Origin: Candidatus Sivonenia alaskensis PMM_0068
Lineage (GTDB): Bacteria; Cyanobacteriota; Cyanobacteriia; Gloeobacterales; PMM-0068
Length of the DNA: 6,147 nt
Direction of reading: 5' to 3'
Assembly: GCA_949127685.1 (NCBI GenBank)
Contig: CASBPW010000027.1
Coordinates: forward strand, 1-6,147
Position numbers and translations under genes: made by a program. Shown here one piece after another: positions 1-5,004 of this stretch (the first letter of the stretch is position 1; the number at the start of each line of letters is the position of its first letter). The notes under the pieces are model-generated. The model did no database searches, was not told the DNA's origin, and saw nothing but the letters and a program-made list of their open reading frames with translations.

Positions 1-172
1 CAACAGAAGCCTGCACCTCAGAAACGTCACCCCGGACAATGACTGTTACACGGGCACTCCCGATTTTCTCGTAACCAGTCAAGGTAACGCGAGCAGCTTT
101 GACCATCGCATCCGCAGCTTCCACCACGGCAGGAAAGCCTTTAGTTTCGATCATTCCAACAGCAATAGGCAT
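1..172 (-). CDS. ccmK: CcmK carboxysome shell protein (BMC domain), 3' end outside window
   Basis: Only the first 57 codons are present; the gene runs off the left edge and the family is usually about 100 residues. The start is MPIAVGMIETKGFPAVVEA, followed by ADAMVKAARVTLTGYEKIGS and then a VIVRGDVSEVQASV segment. From memory this is nearly identical to CcmK1/CcmK2 of beta-cyanobacteria and clearly different from the CcmK3/CcmK4 type. Such proteins form hexamers that tile the facets of the carboxysome shell, and their central pores are thought to pass bicarbonate and Rubisco substrates and products. The ATG is well supported because the conserved N-terminus begins there and an AGGAG ribosome site sits 6 bases upstream. 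It is the next gene downstream of sbtA-sbtB on the same strand, but two hairpins and a long gap suggest its own promoter. More ccm genes may follow to the left, which cannot be seen here. Confidence 0.95.
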   Translation of the reverse strand, partial: MPIAVGMIETKGFPAVVEAADAMVKAARVTLTGYEKIGSARVTVIVRGDVSEVQASV

Positions 173-178
173 GCAAAT

Positions 179-183
179 CTCCT
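179..183 (-). promoter_or_regulatory. Ribosome binding site of ccmK
   Basis: AGGAG on the minus strand, 6 bases before the ATG of ccmK. It is the only strong Shine-Dalgarno sequence I find in the window; the other starts have weak or no such site. A small dyad (TGTGC, 5-base loop, GCACA, at 183-197) abuts it and shares its first base, so the site lies at the foot of a possible leader hairpin. Confidence 0.7.
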
Positions 184-224
184 GTGCAGGTAGCACACTA
201 AACGCGAAAAGTTTCGGCAAAAGC

Positions 225-235
225 AACAAATTGTT
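225..235. promoter_or_regulatory. 11-bp dyad upstream of ccmK, possible operator
   Basis: AACAA-A-TTGTT is a perfect inverted repeat around one central base, lying 53-63 bases upstream of the ccmK start codon. A dyad of the same shape lies at the same distance upstream of sbtA (1864-1874). LysR-type regulators (CcmR/NdhR, CmpR) control carbon-uptake genes in cyanobacteria and bind small dyads, so an operator is plausible, but no exact known consensus is matched. A second dyad, CGAAA-AG-TTTCG (205-216), lies between it and the gene. Confidence 0.3.
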
Positions 236-343
236 ACTAAACAGATACATCCGTCTTTTTCTTTAGAAGGAGAAGAGCGGTGATCATAGATTTAGGATAA
301 GGTACACCATCGACGATTGCAATATTAGGTATTTTTATATTTG

Positions 344-367
344 AAATAAAACTCATCAGTTTTACTT
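344..367 (-). terminator. Possible terminator of the sbtAB operon
   Basis: On the minus strand the arms AAGTAAAACT and AGTTTTATTT can form a 10-bp stem with one G-U pair around a GATG loop. It begins 64 bases after the sbtB stop codon. The right arm is itself U-rich, but no clean U-run follows, and the stem is AT-rich, so termination strength is doubtful. With the G-U pair the stem is better on the minus strand (A-C mismatch on plus), which agrees with reading from sbtB. Its position between sbtB and ccmK is where a terminator would be expected. Confidence 0.4.
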
Positions 368-374
368 ATCATTT

Positions 375-398
375 AGGGCAAAGTCCGGCCCCTGCCCT
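375..398 (-). other. GC-rich stem-loop after sbtB
   Basis: AGGGCA and TGCCCT form a perfect 6-bp inverted repeat around a 12-base GC-rich loop, beginning 33 bases after the sbtB stop codon and just before the AT-rich hairpin at 344-367. No U-tract follows it. The two hairpins together may protect the 3' end of the sbtAB transcript or help terminate it. Confidence 0.35.
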
Positions 399-431
399 GC
401 TCCCTCAAGCTGTTTCACGCCTAAAGCTTTC

Positions 432-743
432 TTACTTCGATGCCACACAGTTCATAGTTTGAACTTCCATCACATCAGACACGTAGCAAGAACCACCAAA
501 CTTATTCAAGATGGGACGAATAATTTTAACCACAGCCTCGACCTGTTCGGGTAGACAAAAGGCAATTACATAGTCATTTTCGAGCAACATATCTATATCA
601 TCCCCCATAGAACCACGTACCCCACTACCGGAGACATGCCGAATCACGGTGCAGTTCGTGACGCCTGCCTTTTTCAAGCCAGTAAGAATCTTTCCTAGTT
701 CGAAAGAGTCAGAGAAGATTTCGATGCGTTTGATAGGGTTCAT
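432..743 (-). CDS. sbtB: SbtB-like PII-family regulator of the bicarbonate transporter
   Basis: This is a 103-residue PII-like protein directly downstream of the SbtA-family gene, the standard sbtA-sbtB order. SbtB trimers bind adenine nucleotides such as cAMP and inhibit or tune SbtA at the plasma membrane. The visible layout fits a PII ferredoxin-like fold: a first beta-alpha unit (KRIEIFSDSFELGKILTGL, residues 5-23), a CTVI strand (31-34), a short Gly-rich T-loop region (VSGSGVRGSMGDD, 37-49), and a second beta-alpha-beta unit ending in GGSCYVSDVMEV. Unlike the freshwater SbtB I recall (Synechocystis), there is no C-terminal CGPEGC redox loop; the protein ends in TMNCVASK with only one late Cys. 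It follows sbtA by 92 bases of pyrimidine-rich leader with no Shine-Dalgarno site. The family is well supported, mainly by context and length; the ligand is unknown. Confidence 0.82.
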   Translation of the reverse strand: MNPIKRIEIFSDSFELGKILTGLKKAGVTNCTVIRHVSGSGVRGSMGDDIDMLLENDYVIAFCLPEQVEAVVKIIRPILNKFGGSCYVSDVMEVQTMNCVASK

Positions 744-747
744 AAGG

Positions 748-765
748 ATAGATGGGATAGATGGG
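748..765. repeat. Tandem 9-bp repeat in the sbtB leader
   Basis: ATAGATGGG occurs twice head to tail (CCCATCTAT on the coding strand), 5 bases upstream of the sbtB start codon. It lies in a stretch of about 65 bases (roughly 744-808) that is strongly purine-rich on plus and therefore pyrimidine-rich in the sbtB leader, with more degenerate GGATG and GATGG units. It takes the place where a Shine-Dalgarno site would be expected. Confidence 0.75.
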
Positions 766-835
766 GTGGATGAAAGGATGGACCAGATGAGGGAGTAGAG
801 CTAAGGGTCAACATGGATTAGCTCGTTTATCTACA

Positions 836-1810
836 TTATCTCCACAGCAGGCTAATACCGTATTGGTACAGTGGAATCCCAATCAGGATATTGAAGGGGA
901 AGGTGACTGCGAGGGCAGACGAGATATACAGGCTAGGGTTGGCTTCAGGAACTGTCATGCGCATGGCGGCGGGAACAGCGATGTAGGAAGCACTAGCGCA
1001 AAGGACCGTAAAGAGCAGAGCGTTCCCTTGGGGCATATTAATCGACCGCGCAATCAATAAGCCAATGGCTGCGTTTAACAAGGGAATCAAGATCGCAAAG
1101 GCAATCAAAAAGGCTCCGGTTTTCTGCAAATCCTTAATCCGGCGGGCAGCAACCAGACCCATATCCAATAAAAAGAAGGTAAGGACACCATAAAAAATAT
1201 CCGTAGTAAATGGTTTCAGCACCTGCCCTCCATGCTCTCCCGTGAGAATACCAATCAGCAAACTGCCTACCAACAGAAAGACCGAGCTATTGAGAAAGGC
1301 TTCTTGGAGAACTTCAGGCCAGTTAGTTTCTGAAGATTCGCCTTTCTTGTACGCAAATAGATTCACCAGGATCAAACCTACGATGATAGCCGGAGATTCC
1401 ATTAAGGCGAGGGCCGCGACCATATAGCCATCAAACGGAATTTTCAGGGCGCTGAGGAAAGAGCTAGCGGTGATGAAGGTGACAGCACTGATCGATCCGT
1501 ACGTAGCCGCAATCGCCGCCGAATTAAAGGGATCGAACTTGAGCCGAAGGATGAAGAAGGTATAGACCGGGACCAGTGCAGACATCATGATCGCTAACAC
1601 AAGGGTGAGAATCACAGCTTGACTCACACCACTTTTTGCCAGTTCAACACCACCCTTGAATCCGATTGCCAATAACAGGTAGAGGGAGAACAATTTGGGG
1701 ATGGGGGCAGGAATTTCTAAATCGGATTTGACAAGGACAGAGGTCACGCCCAGAAAGAAGAATAAAATCGGAGGGTTCAGGAAATTAGAAATAACAAGGC
1801 TTAGATCCAT
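836..1810 (-). CDS. sbtA: SbtA-family sodium-dependent bicarbonate permease (atypical clade)
   Basis: This 324-residue membrane protein belongs to the SbtA family (SBT/DUF897), which imports HCO3- with Na+ across the plasma membrane. It shows about ten hydrophobic segments in two similar halves. The family regions are recognisable: the first-half motif YGSISAVTFITASSFL (104-119), LMESPAII (136-143), and the second-half CASASYIAVP and PEANPSLYISSALAVT regions (271-303). In classical Synechocystis SbtA the matching stretches read GAVSGSTMAAA and SSSDISGPPTL, so several Ser and small polar residues differ here. The loop between the halves (about 152-168) is short, while the classical protein (about 370 residues) has a long acidic one there. 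The SbtB-like gene follows 92 bases downstream, which supports a real transport role in a regulated pair. The start is the first ATG; no Shine-Dalgarno is seen. Substrate is probably bicarbonate, but a related anion is possible. Confidence 0.85.
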   Translation of the reverse strand: MDLSLVISNFLNPPILFFFLGVTSVLVKSDLEIPAPIPKLFSLYLLLAIGFKGGVELAKSGVSQAVILTLVLAIMMSALVPVYTFFILRLKFDPFNSAAIAATYGSISAVTFITASSFLSALKIPFDGYMVAALALMESPAIIVGLILVNLFAYKKGESSETNWPEVLQEAFLNSSVFLLVGSLLIGILTGEHGGQVLKPFTTDIFYGVLTFFLLDMGLVAARRIKDLQKTGAFLIAFAILIPLLNAAIGLLIARSINMPQGNALLFTVLCASASYIAVPAAMRMTVPEANPSLYISSALAVTFPFNILIGIPLYQYGISLLWR

Positions 1811-1863
1811 GGGGTCACGAGGGTAGAAGGGTTCTATTCTGCAGCTGACAATAACATAAGCTT

Positions 1864-1874
1864 TAGAAATTCTA
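1864..1874. promoter_or_regulatory. 11-bp dyad upstream of sbtA, possible operator or promoter element
   Basis: TAGAA-A-TTCTA is a perfect inverted repeat around one base, 54-64 bases upstream of the sbtA start. With one more base it fits the loose LysR-type T-N11-A pattern and is close to, but not exactly, the TTA-N7-TAA form I recall for CmpR sites (TTA-N7-TAC here). Read on the minus strand it also contains TAGAAT, a 5/6 match to a -10 box, though no good -35 is correctly spaced. Confidence 0.3.
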
Positions 1875-1956
1875 CATCCACTGAGCCAATACCAAGTTTT
1901 GGAAGACCTCTAAGCCGGAGCAGACTGAGGAAAACTTAGTAATAGATATTTGCAAT

Positions 1957-2724
1957 TTACTTTTTCACTTCTACGGTATATCCCCTCTGGCGTAATTGTC
2001 CTGCCATGATTTGGGCACGTCGATCGTTGTCATAAGCGGCCATCTGCATATAGGTGCGACCATCGATGACTCGAGGATAAGCTCCAGGAGTCATGGCTTT
2101 GAGCCTACCCGAGTCTTTAGCACCATTTACAGGAACGAATACGTAGTAGTAGCCATATCCTCTGAAGGTAGAAAAAGCAGACGGTTTATCGGCAGGAGCT
2201 AATGGAGCAACTTTAGGCTTGGCAGCTTGCCCTTGAGTCAATGGTTTGGGCTTAGGCTTCGAATCTATAGTCACTGAAGGTTGAGGCTTAGCACTATTCT
2301 TGGGCGTTTGTGTTCCAGATTGCAGATTGCTCCCACTGTTTGCAGTGCTGATCGGTGAGGCAGGAGTCGAAGCAGTCGTACGTTCTCCTTTCCCTCCAAG
2401 GTTGGTGAAAAGCCAAATCATGCTGCCCAGGAAGAGTAGAATCATGGCTCCCGCGGCAACAGTTACAGGAGACAGGCTGGGAATCTTGGGAGCAGTCTGT
2501 GAATTCTCAATTCTTCCGAACGCACCTGTTGCTTCCGATGCCACAGCGACCAATCCAGCTGTTTGAGCATTCGATGGTTTTTGAGTCTGCTGACGCCACT
2601 TCCGGAAGCTTTCCAGTTCAGTATTGAGGTCATAATTCAGACCTTTTAAGGCAAGTTTAAGGTCTTGCATTGCCTGTTCGTCTGAGGGAACATTCTTAGG
2701 ATCACGGGGAGAAGACTCTGTCAC
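1957..2724 (-). CDS. Single-pass membrane protein with C-terminal SPOR-like domain, likely partner of the sigma factor upstream
   Basis: This 255-residue protein has three parts. Residues 1-86 are hydrophilic and probably cytoplasmic, with a helical stretch around 18-46 (DLKLALKGLNYDLNTELESF). Residues 87-107 form one membrane helix without a signal-peptidase site. After a Pro/Ser/Thr/Lys-rich linker (about 110-180), residues 188-255 resemble a cyanobacterial SPOR domain: a YYYVFVPV strand, then TYMQMAAYDNDRRAQIMAGQ and a final GYTVEV strand. SPOR domains bind denuded peptidoglycan. The start is GTG and overlaps the stop of the sigma gene as GTGA, so the two are translationally coupled; a weak GAG lies upstream. 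An ECF sigma gene followed by a coupled membrane protein suggests an anti-sigma-like role, with the N-terminal part holding the sigma factor and the SPOR part reading the cell wall. That role is inferred; no classical zinc anti-sigma motif (HxxxCxxC) is present. Confidence 0.75.
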   Translation of the reverse strand: MTESSPRDPKNVPSDEQAMQDLKLALKGLNYDLNTELESFRKWRQQTQKPSNAQTAGLVAVASEATGAFGRIENSQTAPKIPSLSPVTVAAGAMILLFLGSMIWLFTNLGGKGERTTASTPASPISTANSGSNLQSGTQTPKNSAKPQPSVTIDSKPKPKPLTQGQAAKPKVAPLAPADKPSAFSTFRGYGYYYVFVPVNGAKDSGRLKAMTPGAYPRVIDGRTYMQMAAYDNDRRAQIMAGQLRQRGYTVEVKK

Positions 2725-3359
2725 GGCGTTATCTCAAAGTAAATCGAGTAAATATCTTGAGGAAGGGCTTGCAAAACCTGGCGACGAGCTTGTTGGAGCT
2801 GCTCCGACAACTCTTCTGAAGTAAGAATATAACCTTCACGGCTTAGAGCATTTATGGCTTCAGCGGCAGAAACTTCGAGCACATCACAGAGGACTAAGAG
2901 CAGCCTTTTTGGTTGAGAGAGTTCGTCTAAGGCATTGCGCAAAAAAGGCACCAGCGGGACGGGGATTTCTCCAGAGCTTAAATAGAGCGCTTGCTCATTC
3001 GGGACTGTCTCCAGAGTCCGGGCGATACGGGCTATCAGCCATGAAATAAAACGTTCTCTGCGGGTATCAAACTGCGGGAGTTCTCTATAAACTTGACTCC
3101 ACAAAGTAGCCTGCAAGCCAACCAGTTCAATGGGCATGGTGACAGGACCACACTTTAGTAAGGACTTTACCAACGCTTGATGGCGGCAGTAGAGGGCTAA
3201 GAAATATCGCCCCTCTTGGGGCTGAGTAATTGCCAAAGATACTAGCTCGGTATCCTCTTTGCTCGATAAAGCGCGGACCGATTCGACTTGACATTCGCCT
3301 ATTCCCAACGGCCTGACTAAACCGTCCATAGCAGTCCAAGATGCTTTGGTAGTATCCAT
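2721..3359 (-). CDS. ECF-type (SigG-like) RNA polymerase sigma factor, copy adjacent to the SPOR protein
   Basis: This 212-residue protein matches the plan of an ECF sigma factor. Region 2 is visible at about 50-116: GRYFLALYCRHQALVKSLL, then LQATLWSQVYRELPQFD and FISWLIARIARTL, which parallel the usual ALYRRH, VQETFLRVW..L..FD and F..WL..IARN. Region 4 lies at about 133-200: PLVPFLRNALDEL..PKRLLLVLCDVLEVSAAEAINAL, then a long EELSEQLQQARRQVLQAL helix. It ends in ALPQDIYSIYF, like the ALPEDIRAIYL I recall from cyanobacterial SigG. Sequence is divergent at the region 2.2/2.3 Asp/Gln positions, so DNA recognition may be unusual. The start is supported because the upstream paralog begins with the same M-x-x-TKAS and aligns without gaps for 69 residues. 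The gene overlaps the SPOR-protein gene (GTGA). Sigma function is likely but unproven. Confidence 0.72.
   Translation of the reverse strand: MDTTKASWTAMDGLVRPLGIGECQVESVRALSSKEDTELVSLAITQPQEGRYFLALYCRHQALVKSLLKCGPVTMPIELVGLQATLWSQVYRELPQFDTRRERFISWLIARIARTLETVPNEQALYLSSGEIPVPLVPFLRNALDELSQPKRLLLVLCDVLEVSAAEAINALSREGYILTSEELSEQLQQARRQVLQALPQDIYSIYFEITP
2740..2769. repeat. 30-base 3'-end segment shared by the two sigma genes, copy 1
   Basis: This segment matches 3571-3600 in 29 of 30 bases. It encodes the end of the conserved ALPQDIYSIYF tail and retains almost every synonymous base, although most of the rest of the paired genes has diverged at third positions. Confidence 0.85.
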
Positions 3360-3362
3360 ACA

Positions 3363-3379
3363 CCCAAGGTTTTATCGAG
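3363..3379. promoter_or_regulatory. Conserved leader element upstream of the second sigma gene
   Basis: CCCAAGGTTTTATCGAG matches CCCAGGATTCTATCGAG (4188-4204) in 14 of 17 bases. In both genes it begins exactly 4 bases before the start codon. It could be residual homology from duplication, or a retained translational or regulatory site; no Shine-Dalgarno sequence is seen in either. Confidence 0.45.
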
Positions 3380-3391
3380 AAAAGTGAGTGT

Positions 3392-3423
3392 GGTCATTCA
3401 TTGACCTAGCGGTCTTATGCTAG
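3392..3423. promoter_or_regulatory. Two adjoining dyads in the leader of the second sigma gene
   Basis: GGTCA-N5-TGACC (3392-3406) is 33-47 bases upstream of the start codon, and CTAGC-N8-GCTAG (3406-3423) adjoins it. Both have perfect 5-bp arms. They may be operator half-sites or leader hairpins. Five-bp arms can occur by chance, so the pairing and closeness are the main argument. Confidence 0.35.
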
Positions 3424-3454
3424 TTAGTCTACTCATGGTTTAAGGCTAGGCGAA

Positions 3455-3478
3455 ACGTTGATTCTACGTGAATCGCGT
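3455..3478. other. Imperfect dyad in the gap between the sigma genes
   Basis: ACG-TT-GATTC, a 5-base loop TACGT, then GAATC-G-CGT gives a 5-bp perfect core (GATTC/GAATC) flanked by three more pairs after a bulge and wobble. Possible regulator site or RNA hairpin; weak on its own. Confidence 0.25.
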
Positions 3479-3501
3479 GTTTTGTTCAGGGGATAGGCCT
3501 T

Positions 3502-3523
3502 TCAGCATAAGTAATTACGCTGA
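3502..3523 (-). other. Stem-loop directly after the first sigma gene
   Basis: On the minus strand TCAGCGTAA and TTATGCTGA pair as a 9-bp stem with one G-U around a TTAC loop. It begins one base after the TAA of the upstream sigma gene. No U-run follows (AAGGCC comes next), so it is not a classical intrinsic terminator; it could stabilise the 3' end, attenuate read-through or mark processing between the two sigma genes. Confidence 0.4.
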
Positions 3524-3524
3524 G

Positions 3525-4184
3525 TTAGGAGGTCTTAGGCTCGGGAAGCAAGCCAGACTTTTTATCAAAATAAATCGAGTAAATATCTTGGGGAAGGGCT
3601 CTCAAAACTTGATAGTTTGCCCGTTGGAGCTGAGTTGCCAGTTCCTCCTCCGTGAGCGTAAACCCCACCTTATCAAGCATCTCAAGCATTTCAGAGATAG
3701 GAAAATCCATAATTTCACGAAGAATGAAGAGTAGCCTTTGGGGTTGGGGCAACTGATCAAGGGCACGACGCAAAAAAGGGACTAAAGGTACCGGAACCTT
3801 CTCTGAGCGCAAAGAAAGGGGCAATTCGTCAGGAATTTTGGTCAATGTCTTAGCGACATGGGTAACCAGCCACGAGACGAAATGATCCTGCCGGAGGTCG
3901 AATTGCCGGAGATCATCGTAGACCTGGCTCCACAAAGTGGCTTCTAAACGGATTATCTCTGCGGACCTCTTGTCTGGTTTGAGGAGAGATTCCACCAATC
4001 CTCGATGACGACAGTACAGTGCTAAAAAATACCGCCCTTCCTTGGGCCTAGCGATCGCTAAGGCGACTAGCTCGGTGTCATCCTTCCCTGACAGAACGCA
4101 GATCGACTCAGTTTGGCAGGCACCCTGGAAAAACAGTTCTGCCACACTGTCCGCAGAGTTCGAGGATGCTTTGGTAGGGTTCAT
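3525..4184 (-). CDS. ECF-type (SigG-like) RNA polymerase sigma factor, tandem paralog
   Basis: This 219-residue protein is a tandem paralog of the gene at 2721-3359, about half identical by eye. Region 2 is at about 50-114 (GRYFLALYCRHRGLVESLL; LEATLWSQVYDDLRQFD; FVSWLVTHVAKTL). Region 4 is at about 132-197 (PLVPFLRRALDQLPQPQRLL; REIMDFPISEMLEML; EEELATQLQRANYQVLRAL). The ALDQLPQPQRLL..LRE signature is closer to ordinary ECF sigma factors here than in the other copy. A short extra tail (KKSGLLPEPKTS) follows the shared ALPQDIYSIYF. It is first in transcription order, 165 bases before its paralog, and has no coupled membrane partner of its own. The start is supported by the shared M-x-x-TKAS and by a conserved leader element, not by a Shine-Dalgarno site. 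One HIP1 octamer lies within it. It may share the SPOR protein as regulator or compete with its paralog; both ideas are inference. Confidence 0.72.
   Translation of the reverse strand: MNPTKASSNSADSVAELFFQGACQTESICVLSGKDDTELVALAIARPKEGRYFLALYCRHRGLVESLLKPDKRSAEIIRLEATLWSQVYDDLRQFDLRQDHFVSWLVTHVAKTLTKIPDELPLSLRSEKVPVPLVPFLRRALDQLPQPQRLLFILREIMDFPISEMLEMLDKVGFTLTEEELATQLQRANYQVLRALPQDIYSIYFDKKSGLLPEPKTS
3571..3600. repeat. 30-base 3'-end segment shared by the two sigma genes, copy 2
   Basis: This is the partner of 2740-2769, with 29 of 30 bases the same. It covers the codons of the conserved C-terminal tail of the first sigma gene. Confidence 0.85.
4051..4058. repeat. HIP1 octamer
   Basis: GCGATCGC, the highly iterated palindrome of many cyanobacterial genomes, lies inside the first sigma gene. 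I see only this one copy in the window. It supports a cyanobacterial host. Confidence 0.8.
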
Positions 4185-4187
4185 GGT

Positions 4188-4204
4188 CCCAGGATTCTAT
4201 CGAG
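4188..4204. promoter_or_regulatory. Conserved leader element upstream of the first sigma gene
   Basis: CCCAGGATTCTATCGAG is the counterpart of 3363-3379 (14 of 17 bases), at the same 3-base gap from the start codon. The surrounding 82-base gap to the SDR gene is AT-rich and probably holds the promoter, but I cannot assign boxes with confidence. Confidence 0.45.
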
Positions 4205-4266
4205 GAGAATGGTGTAAAAGTACATAGACTCAATAGTTCTCTTTCTTTCTATAATGTATATCTGAA

Positions 4267-4980
4267 TCACACAAAAACATGAGATTCTGGCTGAATGACA
4301 AGCTCTGTAGGGATCGCAGGGCTTTCTAAACTAAGAGCAAAAGCAATGGCACGGGCAACTTGTTCAGGACGAAGCATTTTGTCCCGTTGCACTTTCATAC
4401 CCGCCTCATTCCAAAAAGGAGAGTCGATACCGCCTAGATAGAGCAAGGTGAAACGGACATTGGAGCGTTTCAAATCTAAAGCCATGCTTTTGGTTAATCC
4501 TACAACTCCGAACTTGGAGGCACAGTAGCCCGCAGCGGTAGCCATAGGGTATTGTCCCAAAATGCCAGGGATATTGAAAATGTGCCCACCTGCCGTACCG
4601 AAGGCTAAAGCAGCAGCTTGTGAAACCAAGAAAGTTCCTTTTAGATTTAAGGCAAGCATCTGGTCAAATTCTTCTTCTGCTAGCGTCTGGATCGGTTTGA
4701 GTCGACCCATGCCAGCACTGTTAATCACGACATCAACCTGCCCATAGTGGTCCTTCGCTTTAGCAAAAAGAGCTTCCACCTGAGACTTAACCGTGATGTC
4801 CACAGAGACGGCCAGAACACCATCTGCCCCTAATTCGAGACAGCTCTGCGCCAAAACTTCCAACGCTGCTTGATCACGCGCTGCCAGCACCAAGGGATAC
4901 CCAGATTTAGCTAGGGCTTGGGCTGTGGCACGGCCAATTCCGCCCGTAGCTCCTACGATCACAACTACTTTCTCTGACAT
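4267..4980 (-). CDS. SDR-family NAD(P)-dependent oxidoreductase lacking the catalytic Ser
   Basis: This is a classical-length (237 residues) short-chain dehydrogenase/reductase with a full Rossmann fold. It has the cofactor motif GATGGIG (10-16), AARD (33-36) after the second strand, whose Arg suggests NADP(H), NSAG (87-90), the active-site Asn in LNLKG (N112), and the catalytic pair YCASK (Y152, K156). The Ser expected 13 residues before the Tyr is Gly139: the usual NISS reads NIPG here. The PG motif after the sixth strand reads GG (183-184), followed by S187 where Thr is common. Substrate cannot be predicted. The gene stands alone, 82 bases before the first sigma gene and 153 bases after the deaminase gene. 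The ATG gives the normal N-terminus, with no Shine-Dalgarno immediately before it. The missing Ser could mean altered chemistry or a non-catalytic role; fold assignment is firm. Confidence 0.9.
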   Translation of the reverse strand: MSEKVVVIVGATGGIGRATAQALAKSGYPLVLAARDQAALEVLAQSCLELGADGVLAVSVDITVKSQVEALFAKAKDHYGQVDVVINSAGMGRLKPIQTLAEEEFDQMLALNLKGTFLVSQAAALAFGTAGGHIFNIPGILGQYPMATAAGYCASKFGVVGLTKSMALDLKRSNVRFTLLYLGGIDSPFWNEAGMKVQRDKMLRPEQVARAIAFALSLESPAIPTELVIQPESHVFV

Positions 4981-5004
4981 CGCATTGGCTCTATAGTTCT
5001 TCCT

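Noticed and set aside
237..287. 16-residue open frame (MITALLLLKKKTDVSV) upstream of ccmK
   Set aside because: No ribosome site and no known counterpart. A leader peptide is possible, but a frame this short is expected by chance.
1846..1851. TTGTCA on the minus strand as the -35 box of sbtA
   Set aside because: The hexamer is good, but the sequence 17 bases on (TTCTAC) is a poor -10 and no better one lies within allowed spacing.
3127..3363. 78-codon open frame on the minus strand overlapping the second sigma gene
   Set aside because: It runs in another frame through conserved sigma codons and shows no family features. The paralog supports the sigma frame.
3468..3734. 88-codon open frame on the plus strand at the end of the first sigma gene
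   Set aside because: Mostly antisense to conserved sigma residues, with no ribosome site or recognisable protein features.
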